DNA of 64,000 nucleotides from assembly GCA_033807695.1 (NCBI GenBank), contig CM066310.1:2480001-2544000 (forward strand), read 5' to 3'. This stretch comes from Daedaleopsis sinensis (lineage: Eukaryota; Basidiomycota; Agaricomycetes; Polyporales; Polyporaceae). Below the pieces are notes generated by a model. It searched no databases. It was not told the DNA's origin and saw only the letters and a program-made list of their open reading frames with translations. Position 1 is the stretch's first letter; every line of letters begins with the position of its first letter. The position numbers were made by a program, and so were the translations under genes. Below, in pieces: positions 1 to 10,700 of this stretch.

Positions 1-50
1 AACGCGAGGCGAGTACGTCGAGCGCCTGGAGAGGAGGTGGTGGTACGGAG
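1..50. repeat. DIRS left inverted terminal repeat (visible part)
   Basis: All 50 bases are the exact reverse complement of 4625-4674. Similarity stops at base 51, so this is the inner edge of the repeat. Its outer part lies before the window. Confidence 0.85.
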
Positions 51-70
51 AACCATCGTCCTCCCAGTCG

Positions 71-1503
71 GTGCAAACCACTGCGGCTGCCAACCAGCCC
101 AGGTCTGTTCAAGCTGCTCCGCCCGAGGCGTCCTCAACGGCCGCTAGAATCCCGCGGACGGTTCCCGTTTTGACGGCAGCGCAGACGGAGACAATGCTCT
201 CCCGCTTGAAGTATCTGGAGCAGCTCGTCGGCGGCATGACGTCTGCAACACCCGCCCCCGCCCGCGCGACCACCTCTCCTCTGTCGCAACCTTTAGTAGC
301 CACAGCCGAGGAGAGAGAGAGGGCACGCCTCGCATCACTCATTGTCACTAAGGACACCTCCCTACCGTCCGTCACCACCCTGCCCGCCATCGTGCCTGGC
401 CAGGTAGCGGATGTTCTATCAATCCGTACGTTCACCGTTCAATATCATGTCTCCGCACGCATATGCACGCACGAATGCATCCGAGTCACGTCCACATAGC
501 ATGCTAGTCATGCATGTCATCTCGTCACGCTCACGAGTAGCGCTTCACGCACGTCCATGCTCGCGAGTAGCACTCCGCTCACGAGCAGCATTACACGCAC
601 AATTGTAATTGCGAGCGGCGCTCTATGCACGAAAACGTTCTCGCACGGCTATAAGCATGTTCGCTCGCTGACCCGCTGCCTCACACCTCAGCCGTCCCAC
701 CGAAGGTGGATAAGGCTATCAGAGCCGGGCATTACGTCCCTTACCAGCATCTAGCGAATTCGTCGCACGCAGCGGCGGTCGCTCGAGAAGACGATAGCCT
801 GCTCGCAGCGCTCACAGCCAACGAGCCACTGGACCGAGTAGGAGAAGACGACCTCGCTATCACGGACTGGATGGCGGCGGCAGCTGCGGTCGAGCCCTTG
901 GTTCGCAAGTATCACGGCGACCAACGTGCGAACGCACTCGCTGTACACCACGATCGCGTGCCGAAGCTGGCGAACAAGTTCAGTTGGCCGGCGGCTCGGC
1001 GCTACGACATTCTCGAGCGCGAGAATGCGGTCTCGCAGCCGACCGTGGACCTCAGTACCTATAACGCCCTCAGAATGCAGATGGTCTCCTCTGAGTTGTC
1101 GCGCGCCGAACTCAGCGCTGCAGCCGCCCAGTTACTTCGGCAGCAGGTGCCGCCCTCACAGCGTCGTTCCCAGCCACAAGACAGTGGGCCGAAGAAGCGA
1201 CCACGGATGGAGACGTTCTCGAGCACTGGCAGTAGTACTAGTGGTCACTGCTTTCGTTGCGGCCGGGCAGGTCATTTCCCCGCTAGGTGCTCCGCACCCA
1301 CGACCTGTACCGGCAAGCAATGTGCGCCGCTCTCGTCCTCCGCAAAAAGCCCCAATGGTCTCGAAGGTCCCAATGGGTCCCCCTTCTGCTTCTTTTTCGC
1401 ACTACACTCCACATGTCGCGACGGAACTTCGTGCAGCAACTTCCATGGGTGCAGCATCTGCGGCAGCGCCACCCACGGTGCCAAGCAGTGCGATCGCATC
1501 TGA
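71..1503 (+). CDS. DIRS Gag-like protein with zinc knuckles
   Basis: The 3' part (from about 690) encodes a helical, Ala-rich region followed by a CCHC zinc knuckle (CFRCGRAGHFPARC, near 1249-1290) and a second Cys-rich stretch ending CSICGSATHGAKQC. This is the layout of retroelement nucleocapsids. A separate 5' reading frame (71 to about 410) has the composition of a gag N-terminus. The two are probably joined by an intron of about 270 nt whose acceptor would be the CAG near 690. That interval also holds short degenerate repeats of the type TCACGAGTAGC. The exact splice sites and the start are uncertain. The frame overlaps the N-terminal part of the RT frame. Confidence 0.5.
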
Positions 1504-3166
1504 TCCCAGGGCGGTCGTCACCCCGCTCAACGCAGACCGCATTGAGCAACTGCTCGACGACGTCGGCTTGCTCGCCCAATGGCAACACATCGTCGACAGC
1601 ATACGCCACGGCTTCGATGTGGGAATCCGTAAACCTGTTACGCACACCCTTATTTGCTCCAATCACGCTTCCTCCCACCTCGACGAACCCTTTATAGACT
1701 CGTACATCGCTGAGGAGCAGGCCGCCGGCCGCTACTCCACGTCCTTCTCACCAGCAGAGTTGGAAAGCCTCATAGGGTACTTCCGAACGGCTCCCCTCGG
1801 TCTCGTTCCCAAACCGCACTCGAATAAATTCCGTTTAATCCAAGATTTGTCCTTTCCGCGCAATGATCCCGTTCTCACATCCGTCAATGCCGACGTCGAT
1901 TCAGACCAATTCCCAACCGCGTGGGGAACTTTCGATGATGTCTCCACACTCCTGCTCAGCCTGCCCCCCGGGTGCGAAGCCGCTACATTTGATATATCCG
2001 CTGCATATCGTATCACTCCTGTCCGCCCGGAGCAACAAAACGCTCTCTGTGTATCGTGGCGAGATCAAGTCCACGTAGATCGTGCGCTGTGTTTCGGGCT
2101 GGCGTCTAGTGCGGGCGTATTCGGGTCAATCGCAGACATGCTCGTAGCGCTATATCATGCTTACGGCTTCGGTGCAATCCTGAAGTGGGTTGACGATTTT
2201 TTCGTAATACGTTTACCAACGCAACACTTCACAGAGGCCGACTTCATAGCGCTGACCTCCCAGGCAGGCGTGCCATGGAGCCTGCCCAAGCTTCGTCACT
2301 TCGCAACGCTCCAACGGTTTACAGGCTTCGACTGGGACCTTGTCGCGCTCACAGTGGCGTTGCCACAGGACAAGTTCGACAGCATTATAGCCATGCTGCA
2401 ACGCTGGCTCGAGAGCGACCATCGTGCATCTCAGCACGACGCGCAGTCTCTCCATGGCAAACTAGTGCACATAGCAACCATCTTCCCGCTCATCAGACCA
2501 TTCCTGCAATCAGCCAATCACTTCGCGACAGCATTCAAATCACCTCGGGCCCGCCTGCGTGTCCCTGGCCCTCTACACTCAGACATCCGCTGGATAGCGG
2601 ACCTCTTACACACTCTCCCCAACACATTGCCCCTCGCTTATGCCGAACCTGTCGATCTCGGATGGTGGGGCGATGCGAGCTCTTCCTTTGGAATCGGAGT
2701 CGTGATCGGGTCATTCTGGGGCGTGTGGAGGTACGCTCCGGGTGTTTCCGTTGGCCCGAAGAAACAATACGACATAGGGTGGGCCGAGGCAATGGCCGTC
2801 GAGCTGGGTCTACATTTAGCAGAACACCACGGCATCCTCAGCTCACTCGTGTCCCATCAGTCCCGACTACTTGTACATTCCGACAACAGTGGAGTCGTAC
2901 ATGCAATCCACAACGGCCGCTCACGATCCGCAAACACCAACGAGGTTCTAAAGCGCACATTTCTCACACTAGCACGACATCGCATCTCTCTGCGCGCCAT
3001 ACACATCCCCAGCCGCGAGAACGTAACAGATGCTCTCTCACGGGGAGACATACACTCCTTCCTCTCAAATTTTCCCGATGCGACTACGCGCTCCGACTTC
3101 TCGCTGCCACCGCACCTCCAGAACCTGCTTATGTCTTACTCTTCCCAGCCGTCGGCTTTCGCCTGA
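1445..3166 (+). CDS. DIRS reverse transcriptase-RNase H
   Basis: The protein copies element RNA into DNA. Reading from an in-frame ATG at 1445 gives 573 residues. RT blocks are visible: GLVPKPHSNKFRLIQDLS (fingers), ATFDISAAYR (first catalytic Asp), CFGLASSAGVF, and WVDDFF as the YxDD-box equivalent. They are followed by a connection region and an RNase H domain with GWWGDASSS, HSDNSG and the IPSRENVTDALSR end motif. The WVDD form and the RNase H ending in 'D.LSR' are typical of DIRS/Ngaro pol. The open frame extends upstream to 926 over the gag region, so the real start (or fusion or frameshift) is not settled. No internal stops are present. Confidence 0.8.
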   Translation: MGAASAAAPPTVPSSAIASDPRAVVTPLNADRIEQLLDDVGLLAQWQHIVDSIRHGFDVGIRKPVTHTLICSNHASSHLDEPFIDSYIAEEQAAGRYSTSFSPAELESLIGYFRTAPLGLVPKPHSNKFRLIQDLSFPRNDPVLTSVNADVDSDQFPTAWGTFDDVSTLLLSLPPGCEAATFDISAAYRITPVRPEQQNALCVSWRDQVHVDRALCFGLASSAGVFGSIADMLVALYHAYGFGAILKWVDDFFVIRLPTQHFTEADFIALTSQAGVPWSLPKLRHFATLQRFTGFDWDLVALTVALPQDKFDSIIAMLQRWLESDHRASQHDAQSLHGKLVHIATIFPLIRPFLQSANHFATAFKSPRARLRVPGPLHSDIRWIADLLHTLPNTLPLAYAEPVDLGWWGDASSSFGIGVVIGSFWGVWRYAPGVSVGPKKQYDIGWAEAMAVELGLHLAEHHGILSSLVSHQSRLLVHSDNSGVVHAIHNGRSRSANTNEVLKRTFLTLARHRISLRAIHIPSRENVTDALSRGDIHSFLSNFPDATTRSDFSLPPHLQNLLMSYSSQPSAFA

Positions 3167-4353
3167 TCCCACCTGCGCATCCATCAGAACCAGCCGACCG
3201 TATTGATCTCGGTGCACTCCCTTTGAAAGCTTCTTCGCTCCGGCCGCCCGTCCCTGCAGACCAAAGGGTTTTCCTATGGCATGGTGTCAATTCTCCATCC
3301 CCATCTACCATTTCTCACCCACTTCTCTCCTTGCTCGCATCCGAAGCATCACATGCATCCCTGCGTACTTCTACTTTAGGCGGATATGGGTCTGCGTTAC
3401 GTAAATTCCATTTGTTTTGTGATATTTTCTCCATCCCTGAAGCGGCTCGTTTACCCGCATCTTTCGAACTACTGCACTCCTTCTGCCTGTGGGCGGCTGC
3501 AGATCCCACCGTTTTCGACGTCACAGCCGCAGGCGACATCCCATTTGAACCCGTCTCCGTCCAAGTTGTTTCCAAGTATCTCGACGGCGTCCGAGCGTGG
3601 CACATTGCGCAAGGATGGGCCCCCCCCCTCTCGGATCAGAACCGCGAGAGAATCAACTGGTCGTTACGCGGTTTAGAAAACCTTCAAGCCGGCCGTCGTA
3701 CGCGCCCTCCCCGACCACCCGTCTCACTACACATGCTAGCCGCCCTGAAGGAGTCACTCAACATATCCGATCCGTTCGAGGCATGCATATGGGCGGTCGC
3801 AACGTGCGCCTTTTGGGGTCTCATGCGATTCGGAGAAGCCACCGTACAATCGCGCGCTGCGTTCTCGCCAGCACTCCACGTCACACGGTCCCGGGCCTTC
3901 TTTGGGCAGGACATCCACGGCCTCGACTACGGCCGCCTCGACCTCCCATCAGCCAAGACTGCCCGACCCGGGGAGGTGCAGCACATCTTTCTAGTACGAC
4001 AGAACTCACTCTGTCCACTGGATGCCCTCCGAAACCTCGCGTCTGTGGTGCCCGCAGGTCCCGATGACCCCTTATTCTCATGGAGGGACCAGCACGGTCT
4101 CGTGCGCCCATTGGTCCGCACCACTGCCCTACGCTTCATCAACGCACGATTCGAGGCCCTCGGTTTTGGGACAATGTTCGGCCACTCCTTCCGAATCGGC
4201 GGCGCATCGTTTTACTTGTCGCAAGGCGTGGATCCGGAGATAGTCAGATTATTGGGGCGCTGGCGTTCACTAGCATACGAAGTGTACATACGGGCGTTCG
4301 AACAGGTGGCCTCTCGCCATACAGCACACCTTGCGTCCTCCTTCGGATATTAA
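3130..4353 (+). CDS. DIRS tyrosine recombinase (YR)
   Basis: A phage-integrase-type recombinase that would integrate the circular DIRS cDNA. The catalytic region shows the first Arg in FWGLMRFGEA, the Lys-bearing beta turn region (LPSAKTARPGEV), the HxxR box in GHSFRIGGASFYLSQG, the GRWRS box and the nucleophile in SLAYEVYIRAF. An N-terminal SAM-like segment (TLGGYGSALRKFHLFC) precedes it. The frame is open far upstream (to 2275), overlapping the RT-RNase H gene in another frame. I start the feature where the RT-RNase H frame ends because upstream residues look like shadow sequence. Expression probably needs overlap, frameshift or re-initiation. Confidence 0.8.
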   Translation, partial: YVLLFPAVGFRLIPPAHPSEPADRIDLGALPLKASSLRPPVPADQRVFLWHGVNSPSPSTISHPLLSLLASEASHASLRTSTLGGYGSALRKFHLFCDIFSIPEAARLPASFELLHSFCLWAAADPTVFDVTAAGDIPFEPVSVQVVSKYLDGVRAWHIAQGWAPPLSDQNRERINWSLRGLENLQAGRRTRPPRPPVSLHMLAALKESLNISDPFEACIWAVATCAFWGLMRFGEATVQSRAAFSPALHVTRSRAFFGQDIHGLDYGRLDLPSAKTARPGEVQHIFLVRQNSLCPLDALRNLASVVPAGPDDPLFSWRDQHGLVRPLVRTTALRFINARFEALGFGTMFGHSFRIGGASFYLSQGVDPEIVRLLGRWRSLAYEVYIRAFEQVASRHTAHLASSFGY

Positions 4354-4624
4354 TGTCAGCACAAAATAGCTTCGCCGCTCGTCTCTTTGTTGGGCTAGGC
4401 GGTGTCCACGTACCGCGGGTCGCTTTGCGGCTCTCTGCGGGTTCGGCGTACTCTGCCCACCGCGTCCGAGTCCATCAGGACTCTTCAGCCCAACCTACTC
4501 AAGCCTGAGTAGCGAGACTGCGCAGACGAAGCTGGATGGAGGGGGGAGCCGGCCGAACCCGAGAGGCCGGCTCTCGGTGTCCAGCTGAGCAAGGCTCGAG
4601 CGCCTAGTAGAGCGAGGGTTTCGT
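4354..4624 (+). other. DIRS 3' non-coding region with internal complementary region
   Basis: No gene is seen here. The segment 4504-4520 (CCTGAGTAGCGAGACT) is complementary, with one mismatch, to the outer right end of the element near 4746-4761. This is the hallmark pairing used by DIRS elements to close their circular intermediate. Confidence 0.55.
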
Positions 4625-4770
4625 CTCCGTACCACCACCTCCTCTCCAGGCGCTCGACGTACTCGCCTCGCGTTCCCGTCCTGTCTAGTCTATCTTCGCT
4701 TACCCACCCGCCCACGCCTGATACTGTCTCTGTCGTTCGTCACCAAGTCTCGCTCCTCAGGGAAATCGCG
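4625..4770. repeat. DIRS right inverted terminal repeat and outer end
   Basis: Bases 4625-4674 are the exact reverse complement of 1-50. The rest, to 4770, is the outer terminus, whose partner should lie to the left of the window. The junction with Helitron sequence at 4771 was found by comparison with 27547. Confidence 0.75.
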
Positions 4771-6335
4771 GGGGCACTCAGAGTTCTACAGTCGACTCGA
4801 GCTCCTGACCTACGAGCTCATGGCGGGCGCTCTCCCCGATTGCGATTTTCGCGGGAGGCATCTGAACTTTACGCGTGTAGCTAACGTTGTCGACGTGGAA
4901 CCCCCGGTTGTGGTTGTTCGTATTCCGTATGGAGATACTGTTCGTGGCAGTCTCCGCGTTCTGTCCGAGTTGGCTGTCCTGCATGGTGTTCGCTTGAGCC
5001 GCGCTGCTCGCCGCGATCGCAGTTTGCTGTTATGTGCTCTGCGCGTGCACATCTGTTCTTTACCGTGTCTGTCAGTGTTGACAGTTGTTCAGTTGATACC
5101 TATTCCTGTCCGTCGAGCGGTTGGTGGTGCGACCGCGTTTAACTTGAACTTTCCTCCACCACCTGCGACCGTCGATGTCAAAGCCGACATCGTGCGTGAA
5201 TGGTGCTCGGCCACCTCTGCGGTTTCATTAGCAGAGCTTCCTTGTGCGGTGTGTGGGTCGTTAGTCGCTGCGCGATCCGTCTCTGTGGTTTCCATGGACT
5301 CCGTCAACCTCTCTTGTTTAGAGCGTGCTGGTGAAGGTATCACTCGACGCTACCGTGCGACCGATAGCGATCCCATTGAAGAAATCCCGGGGCCTATCGT
5401 GTACGAACCAGCGGTGACTGTTGTCGACGGCAAGTCCTCCATGACTGCCTGCGATGTCTGCATGCGGTCCGTCCGATTGGGTCGGATACCTAGGCACGCG
5501 TTGGCCAACGGTCGATGGGTTGGGGCTGTCCCCGCGATGCTCCAGAACCTGTCCTACGTGGAGCAGTTGATGATCGCTCGACATCGGCACAGTTTTTGTG
5601 TAGCGCAGGTTGCGCTCGGTCAGCGATACTTGTCTGCGAACGTTATTGTGTTTGGTCAGCCCGTCGCTCGTGCGTATGATATGCTGCCCCCCCCCAAAGA
5701 AGACATAGAGCGTTCACTTGCGATTTTGTTTGTGGGTTCCGCTAAGGCCAGTGACAACGACGTCCGCAGGACCCCGTTTCTTGTCAGACATCACGTAATT
5801 CTGGCGAGCTTGAATTGCATGAGGCTCAACGCGGATACGTACAGCGACATCGGTATCTCATACGAGAACCTGGCCCAATACTCTGAAGATCACCCACCAG
5901 TCCATGTCACCTACCTAAAGGGTAGAGATGGCGACGCCCCCGAGACCCTAGCTTCGTATGAGACTGAATCCAATCGGGGTGTCGTTACAGGCGAATGCTC
6001 ATTCGTCGTGCACGCTTTAGCTGCTACCGAACTTGCAAGTATGAGCTACGACGCGAAGGTCGCATATGCTATACGGTACTTTGAAAACGGCGGTAACGCT
6101 TTGGCTTACGGGCAGGACATCCAACCTCAGTCTGTGTATCACAACCCTGACTTGTACCCCGGCATGTTCCCTTGGCTGTATCCGTACGGTCTGGGCGGAT
6201 TTGGCAATTCTGGCATATCTACCCGACTGGATTCTACCCGGCACACACGAGCTAACCTTTTCTACGCCGATAGGCGGTTCCAGCTGGATCGTTGCTATCC
6301 CTTTATTGCTTTTAATCAACGTCAGATCAGATCTT

Positions 6336-6517
6336 TATTAGGAATAGGCAAGAACACGAGCAGAGCGACGACGAGCGAAGCGGAAGGATGCAACAGGACT
6401 AGAGATTTTGATGTATCTACAATGTACAGTAGATACTACGCGGAATAAGGTTTCGGCCATGGCCGAGCTGTACAGTACCGCCCTAAGCGCTCTACAAGCG
6501 CCGGGTTACTTTCAACA
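6336..6517 (-). repeat. copia-type LTR (3' LTR on the minus strand)
   Basis: 182 bp, identical by eye to 7564-7745. It is bordered on the left by the ATCTT target duplication. Confidence 0.9.
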
Positions 6518-6551
6518 CGCCCCTTAAGCCTGCGCTTGTGAGCAAGAGCCA

Positions 6552-7388
6552 TTAGTACAAGCGGAGAACCTCAGTGTCCGAATCATCTATCCCAAAACGC
6601 GCAACGTGCGATGAGAGACGCCCCTCCCCATCACCACCTTCCTCCTCCCTGCCTCGAGTCTTCTTCGGCTTAGCAAACGACTTGGGAGTCGGGCACTCAC
6701 GAATGTAGTGGCCAACACCTCCGCAGAGGTGGCAGGTGACTTCGCCACGAGCGACGAGCGCATGAGCGCTGGAGAAGTCCGAAGCACTGGCCTGGGCACG
6801 ACGAAGTTGAGCTTCGAAGCCAGTGATGCGAGTGGTGACAGCAGAGATGGTGAGCGAGTCGAACGGAAGGGACTCGAGCTGCGTGAGGACGGGGGCATAA
6901 TCGGGGGAAAGGCCTTCGGTGATGACGAGGATGATGTCGATGGTCGTGGCAGGACAAGGGGTGTGAGAGAGCTCGAGAGCTCGTGCACGAACACGACCGA
7001 TCCAGCCGATGGCGGACTCGTCCTCGTTCTTGACCATGCGAAGGAAGGAGCGACGGAGAGAGAGGGCAGAATTGACTGACGAAGAACGATGCACCTGCTC
7101 GAGCGCTTCCCACATCTCGCGAGGGTTTTCCATGCCCAACACGAAAGGCACCTGGGAGGGATCGATGGCAAGGATGATCTTCGACCTAGCCAGCTCCCGC
7201 TTCTTCTGCTGCTCCCGCACTCCCTTCGGACCCTTGGGGATCATCTCCTCGGTCGGGACCTCGGAGGATGGGCGGACAACGTCCCAGAGATCCAATGCAA
7301 CGAGGATAGAACTCATCTGAACGCGCCACACCTCGTAGTTGCCCTCGATGAGCTGCGTGATGCGGTGTTGACTGGGTCTTTCGTCCAT
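6552..7388 (-). CDS. copia-type Gag polyprotein (UBN2/DUF4219-like)
   Basis: A 278-residue capsid protein. The N-terminus (ITQLIEGNYEVWRVQMSSIL) is the usual copia-gag 'L.G.NY..W...M...L' opening. The middle (EMWEALEQVHRS, SLRRSFLRMVKNEDESA, LPFDSLTISAVTTRI) follows the gag-polypeptide family. A CCHC zinc knuckle (CHLCGGVGHYIREC) sits near residue 220, and a short charged tail follows. The ATG is 175 bp inside the 5' LTR. No pol frame follows, so the protein would package RNA with pol supplied in trans. The reading frame is intact. Confidence 0.85.
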   Translation of the reverse strand: MDERPSQHRITQLIEGNYEVWRVQMSSILVALDLWDVVRPSSEVPTEEMIPKGPKGVREQQKKRELARSKIILAIDPSQVPFVLGMENPREMWEALEQVHRSSSVNSALSLRRSFLRMVKNEDESAIGWIGRVRARALELSHTPCPATTIDIILVITEGLSPDYAPVLTQLESLPFDSLTISAVTTRITGFEAQLRRAQASASDFSSAHALVARGEVTCHLCGGVGHYIRECPTPKSFAKPKKTRGREEEGGDGEGRLSSHVARFGIDDSDTEVLRLY

Positions 7389-7548
7389 GGTGATGGGGGA
7401 GACGGCGGGGGAGATGAGGGGGTAAGGACAGTGGGCTCGGAGTCGAAGACGTGTGTCGGACTGAAGTTGCTCGGGAGGCTACCGACCGTTTGCGAGCGGT
7501 TACGAACGAGTTGACGACGATGACAAGTGAGAACGAGCAGTTTAAGCA

Positions 7549-7563
7549 GCAGGGCTCATAACC
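7549..7563 (-). other. copia primer-binding site, half tRNA-iMet type
   Basis: On the plus strand the bases read GCAGGGCTCATAACC, identical to the anticodon arm of eukaryotic initiator tRNA-Met, and they abut the LTR at 7564. The minus strand is therefore complementary to the 5' half-molecule of tRNA-iMet, the priming mode known for Drosophila copia. It is not a tRNA gene. Confidence 0.75.
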
Positions 7564-7745
7564 TATTAGGAATAGGCAAGAACACGAGCAGAGCGACGAC
7601 GAGCGAAGCGGAAGGATGCAACAGGACTAGAGATTTTGATGTATCTACAATGTACAGTAGATACTACGCGGAATAAGGTTTCGGCCATGGCCGAGCTGTA
7701 CAGTACCGCCCTAAGCGCTCTACAAGCGCCGGGTTACTTTCAACA
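7564..7745 (-). repeat. copia-type LTR (5' LTR on the minus strand)
   Basis: 182 bp, identical by eye to 6336-6517. It is followed by the target duplication ATCTT at 7746-7750, where the RepHel frame resumes. Confidence 0.9.
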
Positions 7746-10700
7746 ATCTTCCGCACAAAGTGGATACCTGCTGACCACTCGAGGTTATTTCGACACTGTA
7801 GCCTCCAAGATTTTGAACGTTGACCGTGACGCTCTAGATAGCATAATTCGCCGCGCATCTGCTGGCGAGCATGTGTCTCCCAACACTCCAGCAGAGAAGG
7901 AGTGCTTTGACCTTATCTCTATCGTCGATCGTGTTGCCGGCCATGTGGACGGCTCGACCACTTCACGCAAATATCAGCGTAATGAGATTCGGTCTCTGAT
8001 TTATAAAAAAGGTGTTCCCGTTTTTTTCATTACATTCGCTCCGGCTGACTTTAAAAATCCGTTATGTTTGTATTATTGTGGTGAAGACGTGGATCTGTCC
8101 GTGCTAGCACCTACTCTGCGCTCCTCCGACCATCGTTTACGTGCGATCGCTGGCAACCCGGTCGGCGCTGCTCGGTTTTTTCACCTTCTAGTAACTACGT
8201 TCATTCGTGTAGTGCTTCGTTCCGGGGACGGTCGTCCGGGTCTGTTCGGACCCACCGAAAGTTACTATGGCACGGTGGAGTCTCAAGGTCGGATGACGTT
8301 GCATCTTCACCTGCTGTTGTGGATTAAAGACGCTGTGAGCCCTCAAGAACTGCGTGACCGCTTACTGTCCGATCCTCAATTTGAGAGTGACTTGCTGGAG
8401 TGGCTGGAATCTTGTCATACCGGAGATTACAGCGTCTCTACTGAGGATGAATTGCGTTCTCAGTTCGAGGACGACTATATCTCACGGCGTGGAGATGAGC
8501 CCGCCGTGCGCACGCGTGCGAGAGCCGGGGTGCGTGATCCTGCCACCGTGCAGCCTTCTAGCCCGGACCGCGTTGATGTCGCTGCTGCAGATTGGTATCA
8601 ACAACTTCTTCGCGATGCAGATCAGGTTGTGTTCATGTCAAACCGTCATGATCCCAACCACGGCAAAGGGTGCTGGAGAGGCAAACCTCCCGGGTTCTGC
8701 AGAGCACGGTTTCCACGCGATTTGTATGCTCAGACTCAAGTCGACCGTTCCAGTGGCGCTATTCGATTTCGTAAGACGAACGGCTGGATAAATACCTATC
8801 ATCCTGTGTTGAGTTATTTGCTACGGTGCAACTCCGATGTGACTTGCCTGTTGTCGGGTACACAGGTCCGTGCGATCATTGCGTACGTTACCGACTACGT
8901 TACTAAGAGCAAGCTGTCCACCGAGGTGTTCTTTGATTCCGTGCGTTCCGTGCTCGATCGTAGTAAAGAACTTATTGAGCAATCGTCTGCACAAAGCGCT
9001 GACGTCGCTCGCACCCTGATTGTGAAGATGGTGAATGCTCTCTCTGCATCTGCTGAGACCGGCGGGCCAGCGGCGTGTTCGTACCTGTTGGGTTATCCAG
9101 ATCACTACACGGACTGCGTGTTTAAGACATTTCACTGGTTTCCATACTGCCGGTATGTTGCCAGGCCCTATGAACCCGCGCAACCGGTTGCTCCTCACTT
9201 AGATGACGCAGGTCCCGAGACCGATCACACCACTGAGTTGCAGCAGGAGCGCATATTGTTGGGTACGTCGCCTGATGGAGTGGTGGAGTTGAGTAAAGTC
9301 GCAGACTACACTCACCGACCGTCTTTTTTTGAGAGTTGGACGCTGTACGATTTTTTGTGCCGCACTGATATTCGCAAAATTCCCGCTCGGCGGAACATAT
9401 ATGTTGCGGATGACTCTTCTTCAAGCGGTTCAGAAGATGCGTGCGAACGCGACGAGGAACCCTCGCATGGTGCTGACCGCGTTCGAGCGCGCGTGCCTGT
9501 CGGAACCCACTCCTTTTTGCCTGGCCATGTTCGGAGATCTACACATACTGTGGTTGAACGCCCGGTGTCTAAACGCTACGTACTAAACTTTATCGGTGCG
9601 ACTTTGCCCAGGCCAGACAAAGGGGATCGAGAACAGTACTGCATGAGCATGCTTGTGTTCTTCAAACCGGGGGGCTGGCGTACTCCGGATGACCTACGTG
9701 GTCTGGCGTCTTCATGGGCGGATGCATTCAGTCCTGTTCAGTTTCAGCGCGATCACATGCAGGTTATCAGGAACATGAACGTCCTGTATGAGTGTTTGGA
9801 CGCACGAGATGATTTCGCAGCACAACGCCGTGAAGTCGGTGTCGGTATGTCTTCCGACTCGCCAGAGGATGATGCGTTGCTTTCTACTGATGCCGGTATG
9901 GAGCTTATGGATTACGCCGGCATAGAACACACCTCCGATACCCTTGACCATGTGCTTAACACCGGTCCTCCAGGGAAGCGTTCTTCGAAAAATACTCTTG
10001 AAATGAACGAAATTCAATCCATCTTAAACATTACCGGTCACCATTCGTTACCTGAGTATGGAACCGACTGTCAACCTGTTGCTTCTGGTCTGCCTTCTCG
10101 CTCTCCTATCCAGTGGAAGTTATTTCTGCAAAAAGCGCGAGACAATGAGAGAAGTCGCATGCAAGGGGGCACACGCACCGTTGACTCGCCTGATTCCTCT
10201 CACTTTGCGCAGCATTCGAATATCGTGCGTGAGGTATCCCTTGCGGAAGTCAACTCCTGGTTGCATTCCGCCTTTCAATCGGGAGTTCCTCGAGGTTTGC
10301 AGGATCCCAATTTGTTGCTCCTGCACCATATGATCAGCGACTTCACTTTGAACTCGGAGCAGCAACGGGCGTTCGTCCTCACCGCGACTCATTTGCATCA
10401 TCATGATAAGACGCCCTTTCGGATGTATTTGGGAGGGATGGGCGGCACCGGCAAATCTCGGGTTCTAAAGGCGCTCATGTGTTTTCTCGACCGTCGCAAC
10501 GAGTCTCACCGGTTCATTGTGTTGGGTCCAACTGGCAGCAGCGCCGCTCTTGTTGGGGGCTCTACATATCACTCTGTTCTGGGTTTTTCCGCTAAGACTG
10601 GTGAACAACTTAGTTCCATTCGAACTTTGGAGAAAATACGTGGACGGTTTGAACACGTCGACCTCGTGTTTATAGACGAGGTATCTATGATATCTTGCAA

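Larger units (their letters stand above)
1..4770 (+). mobile_element. DIRS-like tyrosine-recombinase retrotransposon, left end cut by window
   Basis: The element carries gag-like, RT-RNase H and tyrosine-recombinase reading frames in DIRS order. Bases 1-50 are an exact reverse complement of 4625-4674, so they form inverted terminal repeats. A short segment at 4504-4520 is complementary to the outer right end (4745-4761), as expected for a DIRS internal complementary region. The right boundary is set at 4770/4771, because sequence from 4771 onward is identical to the second Helitron copy from 27547 onward and bases before it are not. The outer part of the left terminus and the rest of the interrupted Helitron gene lie beyond the window. 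No target duplication can be checked; DIRS elements usually make none. Confidence 0.85.
6336..7745 (-). mobile_element. gag-only Ty1/copia-type LTR retrotransposon
   Basis: Two identical 182-bp LTRs (6336-6517 and 7564-7745) flank about 1,046 bp. Target duplication ATCTT is at 6331-6335 and 7746-7750. Read on the minus strand the element starts TGTTGAAAG and ends CCTAATA. It has a tRNA-iMet half-molecule primer site next to the 5' LTR and a single gag gene, with no protease, integrase or RT. It is therefore a non-autonomous element that must borrow pol, comparable to the terminal-repeat-plus-GAG elements reported in plants. Identical LTRs mean a very recent insertion. Confidence 0.9.

Noticed and set aside
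6708..7514. Plus-strand proteins inside the copia element
   Set aside because: They are shadows of the minus-strand gag, which has a zinc knuckle and family motifs.
7549..7563. tRNA-Met gene fragment
   Set aside because: Only the anticodon-arm sequence is present, and it abuts the LTR; it is the primer-binding site of the copia-type element.
7636..7745. Alternative N-terminus for the RepHel protein of copy A beginning in the LTR
   Set aside because: The frame merely runs through the LTR; the true upstream coding sequence is at 4771-6335.
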